Source of the DNA: Changchengzhania lutea
GTDB taxonomy: Bacteria; Bacteroidota; Bacteroidia; Flavobacteriales; Flavobacteriaceae
Assembly (NCBI RefSeq): GCF_006974145.1
Contig: NZ_CP039456.1
Span: forward strand, 620,001-684,000
Length of the DNA stretch: 64,000 nucleotides
Direction of reading: 5' to 3'
Shown: positions 17,500-26,886 of the stretch, one piece after another
Numbering within the stretch: position 1 is the stretch's first letter
Layout: each line of letters begins with the position of its first letter
Notes under the pieces: model-generated
The model's input: the letters and a program-made list of their open reading frames with translations, nothing else
Told to the model about the DNA's origin: nothing
Databases searched by the model: none
Translations under genes and position numbers: made by a program

Positions 17500-18264
17500 A
17501 TGGGTAAAATCATTGCTATTGCTAACCAAAAAGGCGGCGTTGGAAAAACCACGACGTCCATTAATTTGGCAGCTTCACTGGGCGTTCTAGAAAAAAAAGT
17601 ATTATTAATTGATGCCGACCCTCAAGCAAATGCAACCTCTGGAATTGGTATAGATGTAGAAGCTGTAGACATTGGGACGTATCAATTATTGGAGCATTCC
17701 AATTCTGCACGGGAAGCTATTATCCCAACAGGTACGCCAAACCTAGATATCATTCCGGCACATATTGATTTAGTCGCTATTGAAATAGAACTGGTTGATA
17801 AGGAAGCACGTGAATACATGCTTAAAAAGGCTTTGCAGGAGATTAAAGACGATTATGATTTTATTTTAATTGATTGTGCGCCGTCATTAGGCTTACTAAC
17901 ATTAAATGCATTAACTGCAGCCGACGCGGTAATTATTCCTATTCAATGTGAGTACTTTGCTTTGGAAGGTTTAGGCAAATTGTTGAATACCATAAAAAGT
18001 GTTCAAAAGATCCACAACCCAGATTTAGATATTGAAGGCTTGTTATTAACCATGTACGATTCCCGTTTAAGGTTATCCAATCAAGTGGTTGAAGAAGTGC
18101 AGCGTCATTTTAACAATATGGTATTTCAAACCATCATTCAACGTAATGTCCGGTTAAGCGAAGCGCCAAGTTATGGCGAAAGCATAATTAATTATGACGC
18201 CAGTAGTAAAGGTGCGTCGAATTACTTAAGTTTGGCAAAAGAAATTATCAATAAAAACTCCTAA
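17500..18264 (+). CDS. parA: Chromosome-partitioning ATPase ParA (Soj)
   Basis: 254 residues with the deviant Walker A motif NQKGGVGKTTTSINLA (about residues 8-23), Walker A' DADPQANATSG, and Walker B ILIDCAPSLG. It drives segregation of origin regions together with ParB bound at parS. parB follows after 4 bp, and the run continues into dapB and lepB, a common flavobacterial arrangement. No parS-like TGTTTCACGTGAAACA was noticed in the window. Confidence 0.96.
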   Translation: MGKIIAIANQKGGVGKTTTSINLAASLGVLEKKVLLIDADPQANATSGIGIDVEAVDIGTYQLLEHSNSAREAIIPTGTPNLDIIPAHIDLVAIEIELVDKEAREYMLKKALQEIKDDYDFILIDCAPSLGLLTLNALTAADAVIIPIQCEYFALEGLGKLLNTIKSVQKIHNPDLDIEGLLLTMYDSRLRLSNQVVEEVQRHFNNMVFQTIIQRNVRLSEAPSYGESIINYDASSKGASNYLSLAKEIINKNS

Positions 18265-18268
18265 AATT

Positions 18269-19177
18269 ATGGCTAAGGCAACTAAAAAACAGGCTTTAGG
18301 TAGAGGTTTATCAGCACTTTTAAATGACCCGAGTAACGACATCCAATCGGTACAAGATAAAAATGCCGATAAAGTAATTGGGAGTATTGTGGAATTGGAT
18401 ATTGACTTTATTGAAGTAAATCCATTCCAGCCGCGTACTAATTTTAGTGAAGATTCGCTTCGTGAATTAGCTTCTTCCATTAAAGAGTTAGGTATTATTC
18501 AACCGATAACCGTTAGAAAATTAGGCTTTAACAGATATCAATTAGTATCGGGGGAGCGTCGTTTTAGGGCTTCAAAATCCATAGGTTTAGAAACTATTCC
18601 CGCATATATTCGTATTGCAAACGATCAAGAATCCTTAGAAATGGCCTTGGTTGAAAATATTCAACGTCAAGATTTAGATCCTATTGAAATTGCATTATCC
18701 TACCAACGCCTTATAGATGAAATCAATTTAACACAAGAACAAATGAGCGAGCGTGTTGGCAAAAAACGCTCTACTATCGCCAATTATTTACGCCTGTTAA
18801 AACTAGACCCGATTATACAAACGGGGATGCGTGACGGTTTTATATCTATGGGACACGGACGTGCTTTAATTGCAATTGAAGATCAAACCATTCAATTGGA
18901 TATCTACGAGAAGATTCTTTCCAATGCCTTGTCGGTTCGTGAAACGGAAGCACTTGTTAGAAACTACAACACTAACCCAGACTCTAAAGCTGAAGAAAAA
19001 GCAGTATCAGAAGCCACACCCAAATTCATAAAAAAAGGGATTGCGGCATTTTCAGAATACTTTGGTCACAAAATTGACGTTAAAGTCTCTAAAAATGGAA
19101 CAGGAAAAATCACGATTCCATTTCATTCAGAAGAAGATTTTAATCGTATTAAAAAATTAGTTGAAGGTGACAAATAA
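18269..19177 (+). CDS. parB: Chromosome-partitioning protein ParB (Spo0J)
   Basis: 302 residues. The N-terminal CTPase/ParB domain has NPFQPRTNF and the GERRFRA motif (SGERRFRASK); a central helix-turn-helix (LTQEQMSERVGKKRSTIANYLRLLKL) binds parS; the C-terminus dimerizes. The box between them (ALVENIQRQDLDPIEIA) is the ParB signature. Co-transcribed with parA and overlapping the next gene by about 11 bp. Confidence 0.96.
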   Translation: MAKATKKQALGRGLSALLNDPSNDIQSVQDKNADKVIGSIVELDIDFIEVNPFQPRTNFSEDSLRELASSIKELGIIQPITVRKLGFNRYQLVSGERRFRASKSIGLETIPAYIRIANDQESLEMALVENIQRQDLDPIEIALSYQRLIDEINLTQEQMSERVGKKRSTIANYLRLLKLDPIIQTGMRDGFISMGHGRALIAIEDQTIQLDIYEKILSNALSVRETEALVRNYNTNPDSKAEEKAVSEATPKFIKKGIAAFSEYFGHKIDVKVSKNGTGKITIPFHSEEDFNRIKKLVEGDK

Positions 19178-19781
19178 ACTTCTAATAACTGTTCTGCTTT
19201 CTATACTTTTTGCATTCACCATGCAAGCACAGGATAAGGATAATGAAAAAGAACGCGTGCCACAGATTATAGAAACGGACACTATTATTGAAATAAAAAA
19301 ACCTATCGATCCGTTGAGGCCAGCAAAAGCGGCTTTCTATTCGGCGATTCTCCCCGGCTTGGGTCAAGCTTACAACAAAAAATATTGGAAAATCCCTATT
19401 GTTTTTGGTGCCTTAGGTACTGGTATCTACTTTTATATTGATAACAATAATGAATATAACAGATACCGCGATGCCTATAAAAGTAGATTAGCCGGTTTTG
19501 AAACCGATGAGTTCTATTTTAGCGCTGATGGCACTAAGTTGGAAAGCCCGCGTGTAACTGATGACGGATTGAGACGCGCCCAAAAACTATTTCGGCGGAA
19601 CAAGGAAGTGTCGCTTTTAGTCACGGCAGCTATTTATGCGCTAAATATTATTGATGCCAATGTGGATGCACATTTAACGCAATACAATGTCGATGAAAAC
19701 TTATCTTTATCACCACATTTCAAAATAAGGGATGTTATAGCACCAAGCCATGTTGGATTAACCTTGAATTTTAAATTTTAA
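19167..19781 (+). CDS. DUF5683 family exported protein
   Basis: About 205 residues. There is no ATG before the signal peptide, so the start is GTG at 19167 or TTG at 19161, both inside the end of parB. A signal peptide (LLITVLLSILFAFTMQAQ) is followed by AAFYSAILPGLGQAYNKKYWKIP, the DUF5683 hallmark, and a transmembrane segment around residues 75-92. Bacteroidota-specific and of unknown function. Its place between parB and dapB is conserved in the family. Confidence 0.85.
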   Translation: MTNKLLITVLLSILFAFTMQAQDKDNEKERVPQIIETDTIIEIKKPIDPLRPAKAAFYSAILPGLGQAYNKKYWKIPIVFGALGTGIYFYIDNNNEYNRYRDAYKSRLAGFETDEFYFSADGTKLESPRVTDDGLRRAQKLFRRNKEVSLLVTAAIYALNIIDANVDAHLTQYNVDENLSLSPHFKIRDVIAPSHVGLTLNFKF

Positions 19782-19782
19782 T

Positions 19783-20484
19783 ATGAAGATTGCTTTACTA
19801 GGCTACGGAAGAATGGGTAAAACCATAGAACAAATTGCCATAAAACGCGGCCATACTATTGTTTTAACCGTTGATAAAGAAGATACGCAATACGATATTA
19901 CGAAGACCGATGTAGCCATTGATTTTAGTATTCCTGCCGTCGCATTTAAAAATATCTCCAATTGCATAAACCATAACGTGCCGGTTATTTCTGGAACTAC
20001 TGGGTGGCTGGATGATTATGATAAAGCCGTGGATTTATGTACACAGAAAAACGGTGCCTTTATTTACGCCTCTAATTTCAGTCTAGGTGTTAATATTTTT
20101 TTTGAACTCAATAAAAATTTGGCAAAAATGTTGAGCGCTCTAAAACAATACGATGTGAGTATGGAAGAAGTGCATCACACTCAAAAATTGGATGCCCCTA
20201 GTGGAACGGCCATTTCTTTGGCTAATGATATCATTGAGGTACATCCTGAATATAACAAATGGGCATTGGAAACTGAGGCTGATGCAACCATCTCAATTAT
20301 TTCAAAGCGTATTGAAGATGTGCCAGGAACGCATGTTGTAAATTACAAAAGTGAGGTCGATACCATTAGCATAGAACATACGGCGCATAACCGCCAAGAT
20401 TTTGCACTGGGTGCAGTGATTGCGGCAGAATGGCTTATTGGCAAAACCGGCGTTTTTACCATGAACGATGTGTTAGACCTTTAA
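19783..20484 (+). CDS. dapB: 4-hydroxy-tetrahydrodipicolinate reductase
   Basis: NAD(P)H-dependent step of the diaminopimelate/lysine pathway, needed for peptidoglycan and lysine. 233 residues. Seen: the N-terminal nucleotide-binding GYGRMGKTIEQIA, DFSIPAV, GTTGW, the catalytic region EVHHTQKLDAPSGTA with the conserved H-H and K, and a C-terminal RQDFALGAV. It starts 1 bp after the DUF5683 gene stop. Confidence 0.96.
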   Translation: MKIALLGYGRMGKTIEQIAIKRGHTIVLTVDKEDTQYDITKTDVAIDFSIPAVAFKNISNCINHNVPVISGTTGWLDDYDKAVDLCTQKNGAFIYASNFSLGVNIFFELNKNLAKMLSALKQYDVSMEEVHHTQKLDAPSGTAISLANDIIEVHPEYNKWALETEADATISIISKRIEDVPGTHVVNYKSEVDTISIEHTAHNRQDFALGAVIAAEWLIGKTGVFTMNDVLDL

Positions 20485-20504
20485 TGAAAAATGTTAATTG
20501 ATTA

Positions 20505-20861
20505 ATGACTAATGATTTAAAAGGAAGAACAAAAACGTTTGCCCATGATTGTGTTAAGCTAGCCGTTTCTCTACCTAATACATTTCTTGGAAATCATATA
20601 AAAGGGCAATTAATAAGATCTTCAACTTCAGTAGCTGCAAATTATAGAGCAACTTGTATTGCTCAATCTAAAAAAAGTTTTATTTCTAAAATAAGCATTG
20701 TTGTTGAAGAAGTTGATGAAAGCCACTTTTGTATTCAATTTATCATTGATGAAGGATTAATCCCAAGAGAAACTTGTAATTCTTTGTTAAATGAAGCAAA
20801 TCAATTAACTAGAATTTTTATTTCATCAAGAAAAACTGCAAATTTGAACAATAAAAATTAA
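20505..20861 (+). CDS. Four-helix-bundle protein (S23/IVP family)
   Basis: 118 residues. The family pattern is clear: FAHDCVKLAVSLPNTFLGNHIKGQLIRSS, then STSVAANYRA, then AQSKKSFISKISIVVEEVDES. The family was first seen inside 23S rRNA intervening sequences and includes the Avd proteins of diversity-generating retroelements, but it also occurs as stray chromosomal genes; function unknown. It sits as an extra gene between dapB and lepB, followed by a small hairpin (ATTGTC/GACAAT), so it may be a recent insertion into the operon. Confidence 0.88.
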   Translation: MTNDLKGRTKTFAHDCVKLAVSLPNTFLGNHIKGQLIRSSTSVAANYRATCIAQSKKSFISKISIVVEEVDESHFCIQFIIDEGLIPRETCNSLLNEANQLTRIFISSRKTANLNNKN

Positions 20862-20898
20862 TCAATTGTCAATAGACAATTATCATTAAAATAAGATT

Positions 20899-22488
20899 AT
20901 GACATTAACACAGTGGTTTATTTTTATACTAATCATCCAAGTTATCCACGGTTTAGGAACTTGGAAATTATATATTAAAGCAGGACGGCAAGCTTGGGAA
21001 GCCTTTGTTCCTATTTATAATGGCGTGGTTTTAATGAAAATCATTAACCGCCCATGGTGGTGGGTTATTTTACTGTTTCTACCTATAGTCAACCTCATTA
21101 TGTTTTCTGTGGTTTGGGTGGAAACCGCTAGAAGCTTTGGTAAAAACAAAACCATAGATACCATTCTTGCTGTAGTCACTTTAGGTTTTTATAATTATTA
21201 TTTAAACTATGTGGCCGATGTGCATTATATTGAGAACCGTAGCTTACAACCCAAAACCTCTGCAGGCGATTGGATCAGTTCCATTTTATTTGCTATAGTA
21301 GCCGCAACTATTGTGCACACCTACATCATACAACCATTTACCATTCCATCATCATCCTTGGAAAAATCATTGTTGGTTGGTGATTTTCTTTTTGTGAGTA
21401 AATTTCATTATGGGGCTCGTATCCCAATGACCACCGTTGCTGCACCTATGGTACATGATACCATTCCTATTTTAAACAAAAAATCGTACTTATTTGATGA
21501 CGATTACCCTGAAAGGAATACGTCTTGGGAGAACAAGCTCCAATTGCCCTATTTAAGAATCCCGGGTTTTGAAAAAATTGAGCGGAATGATATTGTCGTT
21601 TTTAATCAACCCGCAGATACGCTACTGGATATGAATGATTTTAGTCCAGATAGAAATTACTATAAGCCCATAGATAAAAAAACCAATTTGGTAAAACGCT
21701 GTGTTGCTATTGCTGGAGATACCTTAGAAGTTCGTGATGGTTTTGTATATATAAATGGGAAGAAAAATGAATTGCCAGATAGAGCTAAACTACAGTTTAG
21801 CTACAAAATTGATTTAAAAGAAGGTCAAGGGTTTAATAACAATATCATAAGTTATCTTAAAAGCAGATATGACATTACAGATGGTATTTATCAAAATCAA
21901 GCAGGTGAAATAATTGTTCCTGCAGCAACTAATTTTGCTATAGATCAATTTAAAAATCACCCTAGTGTTGCAAATATTAATCCTGAGTTAGATGAAAGAG
22001 GTGTTAGAGATTCAAGTATTTTTCCGCATGACCCTAATTATAATTGGAATATAGATTTCTTTGGTCCTCTATATATTCCCGAAGAAGGAAAAACTATTGA
22101 TATTGACTTAGAGGTTTTACCATTATACAAACGTGTTATTACTGAATATGAAGGCAATACATTACAAGTAAAAGGAAATCAGATTTTGATTAATGGGGAA
22201 GTGGCTACCGATTATACATTTAAACAAGATTACTATTGGATGATGGGTGATAACAGGCATAATTCCATTGACGCCCGCTCATGGGGTTTTGTGCCCTTTA
22301 GTCACGTTTTAGGGAAGCCTGTATTTATTTGGATGAGTTGGGATGGCATAAAAAACCCAAGATGGGAACGCTTTTTTACTACGGTTAGTGGCGAAGGGAA
22401 GGCGACCTCTTTCTTGATTCCTTTTTTAGTTTTATTGTTGGCGTGGTTCGGGTTTAAGAAGTTTCAAGCGCGGAAAAAAAACAGCTAA
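20899..22488 (+). CDS. lepB: Signal peptidase I
   Basis: Cleaves signal peptides of exported proteins at the inner membrane. 529 residues, long as usual in Bacteroidota: an N-terminal DUF5684-like region with several membrane helices (1-110), another membrane span (about 125-145), the catalytic Ser153 in FTIPSSSLEKSL, and the general base Lys266 in NLVKRCVAIAGDTLEV. The GDNRHNSIDARSWGFVP box is intact near residue 450. A C-terminal transmembrane helix ends the protein. An insertion of about 100 residues lies between the Lys box and the GDN box. Confidence 0.95.
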   Translation: MTLTQWFIFILIIQVIHGLGTWKLYIKAGRQAWEAFVPIYNGVVLMKIINRPWWWVILLFLPIVNLIMFSVVWVETARSFGKNKTIDTILAVVTLGFYNYYLNYVADVHYIENRSLQPKTSAGDWISSILFAIVAATIVHTYIIQPFTIPSSSLEKSLLVGDFLFVSKFHYGARIPMTTVAAPMVHDTIPILNKKSYLFDDDYPERNTSWENKLQLPYLRIPGFEKIERNDIVVFNQPADTLLDMNDFSPDRNYYKPIDKKTNLVKRCVAIAGDTLEVRDGFVYINGKKNELPDRAKLQFSYKIDLKEGQGFNNNIISYLKSRYDITDGIYQNQAGEIIVPAATNFAIDQFKNHPSVANINPELDERGVRDSSIFPHDPNYNWNIDFFGPLYIPEEGKTIDIDLEVLPLYKRVITEYEGNTLQVKGNQILINGEVATDYTFKQDYYWMMGDNRHNSIDARSWGFVPFSHVLGKPVFIWMSWDGIKNPRWERFFTTVSGEGKATSFLIPFLVLLLAWFGFKKFQARKKNS

Positions 22489-22498
22489 TCTTCAACAA

Positions 22499-23302
22499 GT
22501 GAATTTAAATTATCTTTTCATCCTTTTTATAATACTTGTTTCGTGCAAACAAAACAATACCCTGCGAAAAGGAGCTATTTTTGAATTAAAAACCAATGAA
22601 GATAACATTGTATCATCTAAAGAACTTATAAATATTGACACAACCCACATGTTGTCGATTGATAAAGATTTTGTTTTAGGAAAGTTCGACTATACGAAAC
22701 ATGTGCTTTTTGTAAAAGTTGAATCTATACATGCGTCAAAACCCATTTACTTAAATAAAGACGTTTACCAAGCGTTTTTAAATATGTTTAAGCATGCTAA
22801 AACAGACAGTGTCGACTTAAAAATCATTTCAGGTACTCGAAATTTTAATGAGCAGAAAGCCATTTGGGAACGTAAATGGAAAAAACATAAACAACTTGAA
22901 CCCTTAGAACGTTCACAAAAAATTTTAAACTATAGCTCCATGCCATCCACTTCAAGACACCATTGGGGAACAGATATAGATTTAAATAATCTTAATAATA
23001 CCTTTTTCGAAAATGGAGAAGGTAAGAAAATTTATGATTGGCTAAAGGAGCATGCCAATGCATACGGTTTTCATCAAGTCTATACTAGTAAAGAAAATGG
23101 TAGAACCGGTTATAATTTAGAGCGCTGGCACTGGTCTTATATACCTTTAGCTAGTCAATGTCTAAAATTCTACAACGAAAATATAACGTATAAAAACGTT
23201 GCTGGATTTGAAGGATCGGAACTTGCAGAAAACTTAAAAATAATTCCCGATTACGTGAATGGAATTAGCGAAGCTGCAAAACCCAAAACTTCTGCCAACT
23301 AA
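22499..23302 (+). CDS. D-alanyl-D-alanine carboxypeptidase (peptidase M15, VanY type), lipoprotein
   Basis: Trims D-Ala from peptidoglycan stem peptides. The protein has 267 residues and starts with GTG 11 bp after lepB. A lipoprotein signal ends at FIILVSCKQ. The zinc site motifs are STSRHHWGTDIDLNNL (His and Asp ligands) and ERWHWSYIP (final His), and SGTRNF is also present. The gene ends by overlapping the wbqC start. Confidence 0.9.
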   Translation: MNLNYLFILFIILVSCKQNNTLRKGAIFELKTNEDNIVSSKELINIDTTHMLSIDKDFVLGKFDYTKHVLFVKVESIHASKPIYLNKDVYQAFLNMFKHAKTDSVDLKIISGTRNFNEQKAIWERKWKKHKQLEPLERSQKILNYSSMPSTSRHHWGTDIDLNNLNNTFFENGEGKKIYDWLKEHANAYGFHQVYTSKENGRTGYNLERWHWSYIPLASQCLKFYNENITYKNVAGFEGSELAENLKIIPDYVNGISEAAKPKTSAN

Positions 23303-23928
23303 TGAGACTGCTTATTCATCCTACCTATTTTCCGAACATCGCACATTTCACTGCCATGTCTCAAGCGGAGCATATCGTGATTGAAGGTGAAGATAATTTT
23401 TTGAAACAGACCTATCGAAATCGCACGTATATATATGGTGCCAATGGTAAATTGGCTTTAAGCATCCCGGTAATACATAGCCAAAATAATAGACAAAAAT
23501 ATCGTGATGTAAAAATATCATTTGATGAACCTTGGCAAATGCACCATTGGAAATCTTTACTATCCGCCTATAGAACCTCACCTTTTTTTGAATATTACGA
23601 AGATGATCTTCAAGCATTATTCTTAAAAAAAGAAACCTTTTTATTCGACTTTAATTTAAAGTGTTTAGATACAGTCTGTGAATGTCTAGCATTGGAATTA
23701 AAAAGTACCAAAACCCAAACCTATGAGCATCAAGTTGAGGGTATTGTCGATGGTCGTCATTTAGTATATGCGAAACAGGAAACCCCTAAAACCTTTGAAA
23801 AATACACTCAAGTTTTTGATGATAAGCATGGTTTCCTCAGTAACTTAAGCATATTGGACTTGCTTTTTAACGAAGGCCCAAATGCTTTAAATTACCTAGA
23901 GTCTCAACCCATCAATCTCCAAAAATGA
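23302..23928 (+). CDS. WbqC family protein
   Basis: 208 residues. It begins MRLLIHPTYFPNIAHF and has YRNRTYIYGANGKLALSIPV, the WbqC pattern. Members occur near sugar-transfer and signal-peptidase genes; biochemical role is not established. Its ATG overlaps the stop of the carboxypeptidase by one base and its end overlaps the DUF6122 gene by four, so the unit is translationally coupled. Confidence 0.9.
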   Translation: MRLLIHPTYFPNIAHFTAMSQAEHIVIEGEDNFLKQTYRNRTYIYGANGKLALSIPVIHSQNNRQKYRDVKISFDEPWQMHHWKSLLSAYRTSPFFEYYEDDLQALFLKKETFLFDFNLKCLDTVCECLALELKSTKTQTYEHQVEGIVDGRHLVYAKQETPKTFEKYTQVFDDKHGFLSNLSILDLLFNEGPNALNYLESQPINLQK

Positions 23929-24233
23929 TACAAACTCTAGCACATTATAGTTCCCATGCGCTGCTCCCGCTAATAGTTGCTTTAGTCTTTTACAAATCAT
24001 CTTGGAAACTGGCGTTTATAATTATGCTATCTGGTTGGCTTATAGATATAGATCATGTTTTAGCTGATCCCATGTTTGATCCAAACCGATGTAGCATCAA
24101 CTTTCATCCTTTACACAAGTATTATGCTATTGCTGTTTATGTGCTATTGTTACTTCCGAAGAAAACCCGTTTAGTAGGATTAGGGCTTATAATACATATT
24201 TTTGCAGATACTGTAGATTGCTCGTTTATGTAG
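23925..24233 (+). CDS. DUF6122 family membrane protein
   Basis: 102 residues with three hydrophobic segments and the motif GWLIDIDHVLADPMFDPNRCS, followed by FHPLHKYYAI. The conserved D-x-D-H and H-P-L-H residues suggest a metal site like that of other small integral membrane hydrolases (inference). Last gene of the parA-to-DUF6122 run. Confidence 0.85.
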   Translation: MIQTLAHYSSHALLPLIVALVFYKSSWKLAFIIMLSGWLIDIDHVLADPMFDPNRCSINFHPLHKYYAIAVYVLLLLPKKTRLVGLGLIIHIFADTVDCSFM

Positions 24234-24281
24234 TTTGTTTAGAAATAGATTACTACAATTGTCCCTTTCCCGAAATATTGT

Positions 24282-25304
24282 CTATTCCAAACGTAAAGTA
24301 GCCATGATAGGATAATGGTCAGAGTAATGCACGTCAAAAGTTTTAAACCCATTAACGTCAAAGGCGTCATCAACCAAAATAAAGTCGATTCTAACAGGTA
24401 AGAACCGAAAATCGTAGGTCCGTCCAAAACCATTCCCGGCATCTTTAAAGGTGTCAATCAAATCACCCTTAATTTTCCGATACACATATGAAAAATCAGT
24501 ATTGTTAAAATCGCCTGAAATAATTATTTTATAAGGGGAGCTCTCTTTATGCATCACAAACAACTCGCTTTGCAATTGCTGCATTTTAAAGGCGCCACCT
24601 ACCCGTTTGAAAAGGCGTTCTGATTTCTCTTGTTTTAGGCTCTCCACATTGGTATCAATTTTCATTGACTCTAAATGCACATTGTAAAGTCTAACGGTAT
24701 CCTTACCTTTCACAATATCTGCAAAAATGGCATTATTATCCGTATCGGGAAAATCTATAGAACCAGAATTTATGATGGGATACTGTGAAAATATCGCTTG
24801 TCCGTATTTCATTTTATACCCTGAAAGCATCTCAAATTTATATTTAAAGAAGGAAAAATCGACGTTTTTATGTGGATGATACTCTTGAATGCATAACATA
24901 TCCGGAGCACTTTTTTTTATAAAATCTACAATTTTAGTCTCCGTATTTGGATCGGGCAACCACTCGTATAAATCAAAAAGCCGAACATTATAGTTCATGA
25001 CTTTAATGTTATCTGGATGGTCCACATGTTTAGAAGCCGAAAACTTATAAACCGAGCCAAAAGACAGATAACCAATGATTAAAATGATTAGTGATAGCAG
25101 TAATTGCTTTTTCAATTTTGCCAACCAGTAAAGCAGAAACAAGGCATTCACCAAAACTAAAAAAGAGATGCCTAGATTAAGCACCGAGAGCACTGAAAAT
25201 GTTTTTGGAGGCAATAGCGGCAATATGCAGGCAAATAACAATAGCATAGCCACGATGATATTGATAACATACATAAACTTATCGAAAATGTGTAACCCCT
25301 TCAT
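24282..25304 (-). CDS. Endonuclease/exonuclease/phosphatase (EEP) family membrane protein
   Basis: 340 residues. Two or three N-terminal membrane helices (about 14-100) are followed by an EEP domain: VMNYNVRLFD, MLCIQEYH (catalytic Glu), VRLYNVHLES, IISGDFNNTDFS (D-x-N) and HYSDHYPIMATL (terminal Asp-His). All catalytic motifs are present. The family includes phosphodiesterases and nucleases; substrate unknown. It is 5 bp downstream of a rhomboid gene. Confidence 0.9.
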   Translation of the reverse strand: MKGLHIFDKFMYVINIIVAMLLLFACILPLLPPKTFSVLSVLNLGISFLVLVNALFLLYWLAKLKKQLLLSLIILIIGYLSFGSVYKFSASKHVDHPDNIKVMNYNVRLFDLYEWLPDPNTETKIVDFIKKSAPDMLCIQEYHPHKNVDFSFFKYKFEMLSGYKMKYGQAIFSQYPIINSGSIDFPDTDNNAIFADIVKGKDTVRLYNVHLESMKIDTNVESLKQEKSERLFKRVGGAFKMQQLQSELFVMHKESSPYKIIISGDFNNTDFSYVYRKIKGDLIDTFKDAGNGFGRTYDFRFLPVRIDFILVDDAFDVNGFKTFDVHYSDHYPIMATLRLE

Positions 25305-25309
25305 AAATT

Positions 25310-26164
25310 TTACTTACCGGCTTTGAATAGAAATTCTTTTTCTTCGGAAGTCAAACTGTCATAACCACTTTTACTGATTTTATCTAAAATGACATCAATT
25401 TTCTTCTGATTATTAAACTGATTAAAATCTGCTTTATTATAGCCACCTACTTTCGTTTTCTTTTTATGAACCGTTTTTAATGGTGCTTTTTTTGAAGCCT
25501 TAAACATATTAGCAAACGCATTTAATATAGATTCGAAACCTTTACCAATATCATGACCTTTTAAAAGTTGTCTGCCATAAAAATACCCTAATATGGCTCC
25601 GCCTAAATGGGCTAAATTACCACCTGCATTTAAACCGAATAGCCCCAGCACGTCCATAACAACAATAGCAACACCAATATACCACAACTTTAAATTAAAA
25701 GTAAAAAAGCGAATATCCTGATTGGGCATATATGCACATAAAAATATAAGCAAGGCTCTAACAGCCGCCGATGCTCCTACTAATTTAGAATTAGATCCAA
25801 AAAAACCTGGGAACAAGCTATAACAAACCATAAACAAAAGCCCGCCAGATATGGCACCCAATAAATAAATATTTAATGCCATTTTCGGACTGAACAAGTT
25901 CAGAAACATTCGCCCAATAACGTATAACCAAAGCATATTGAAAAGCATATGAAAAAAATCATAATGCACAAAGGCATAGCTCACTATAGCCCAGGGTTGC
26001 AAGATAAACCCTGAGAAATCACTTGGTAATTCAAACCATCTCAGCATGGACTTTAAAACTAATCCTAAAAGAAAAACCACCACATTAATAGCAATGAGTT
26101 TCTCTAAGACGTTTAGTCTTGATAGTTTCTCTTTTATATCATAATTTAAATTCATAAATCCCAA
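25310..26164 (-). CDS. Rhomboid family protein (possible altered serine motif)
   Basis: 284 residues, six membrane helices and a basic cytoplasmic tail. The expected GxSG active-site motif reads VGASAAVRAL, with Ala in place of the second Gly; the catalytic His is present in NLAHLGGAILGYFYG. The typical L1-loop HYDFFHMLFNMLWLYVIG is intact. It overlaps the upstream rhomboid gene by 13 bp. It could still be active; the substitution only weakens the case. Substrate unknown. Confidence 0.88.
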   Translation of the reverse strand: MGFMNLNYDIKEKLSRLNVLEKLIAINVVVFLLGLVLKSMLRWFELPSDFSGFILQPWAIVSYAFVHYDFFHMLFNMLWLYVIGRMFLNLFSPKMALNIYLLGAISGGLLFMVCYSLFPGFFGSNSKLVGASAAVRALLIFLCAYMPNQDIRFFTFNLKLWYIGVAIVVMDVLGLFGLNAGGNLAHLGGAILGYFYGRQLLKGHDIGKGFESILNAFANMFKASKKAPLKTVHKKKTKVGGYNKADFNQFNNQKKIDVILDKISKSGYDSLTSEEKEFLFKAGK

Positions 26165-26883
26165 CGGTTCTTATTAAACTGTGTTCGTTTCCAGTACCAC
26201 ATAATTAAAAATCCAGTTACTGCACCACCTACATGCGCCATATAAGCCGTGTTACTCGGGCTAAAAAAAGATTGCCCCGTGATGCCTGATATTAAATCCA
26301 ATATAATAATTCCGGGAATAAAATATTTCGCTTTTATAGGAATCGGTAAAAATATCATCATCAGTTTTGCTTCTGGGTTCATCATTCCGAATGCCGCCAA
26401 AATACCCATAATACACCCCGAAGCACCTACCATGGTTGCATAATAAATCTGATTAAATTCAGGGCCAATAGCCGTAAACACTTTACTTTCTTTAAAAACT
26501 TCAATAATTTCCTGTGGTGAAGCGCCCAGACTTAATGCTTGCTCCTCCATGGGTAAATACTGAAAATAATAATAGCCAACCTGTAAGGCCACAGCACCCA
26601 ATCCTGCCGATATATAAATAAACAGAAAGCGTTTAGACCCCAGAACTTGCTCTACAGGCGACCCGAACATCCACAGCGCAAACATGTTAAATCCAATATG
26701 CATCAGTCCACCGTGCATAAACATATGCGTAATTATTTGCCAAGGTTGAAACGCTTCATTTTTCGGAAAATGCATGGCAAACCAGTCATAAAACAACGTG
26801 CCATTCCCTATCGCTAAGGTACCGATAAACATAATCACATTTATAATGATTAAATGTTTTACGGTTTCTGAAATTCTCATCAT
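26152..26883 (-). CDS. Rhomboid intramembrane serine protease
   Basis: 243 residues, six membrane helices. Canonical catalytic motifs: Ser in VGASGCIMGILAAF and His in YMAHVGGAVTGFL, plus the HGGLMHIGFNMFALWMFG loop. It lies 3 bp after mutL and overlaps the next rhomboid gene, so both rhomboids and mutL form one unit. Substrate unknown. Confidence 0.93.
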   Translation of the reverse strand: MMRISETVKHLIIINVIMFIGTLAIGNGTLFYDWFAMHFPKNEAFQPWQIITHMFMHGGLMHIGFNMFALWMFGSPVEQVLGSKRFLFIYISAGLGAVALQVGYYYFQYLPMEEQALSLGASPQEIIEVFKESKVFTAIGPEFNQIYYATMVGASGCIMGILAAFGMMNPEAKLMMIFLPIPIKAKYFIPGIIILDLISGITGQSFFSPSNTAYMAHVGGAVTGFLIMWYWKRTQFNKNRWDL

Positions 26884-26886
26884 ATA

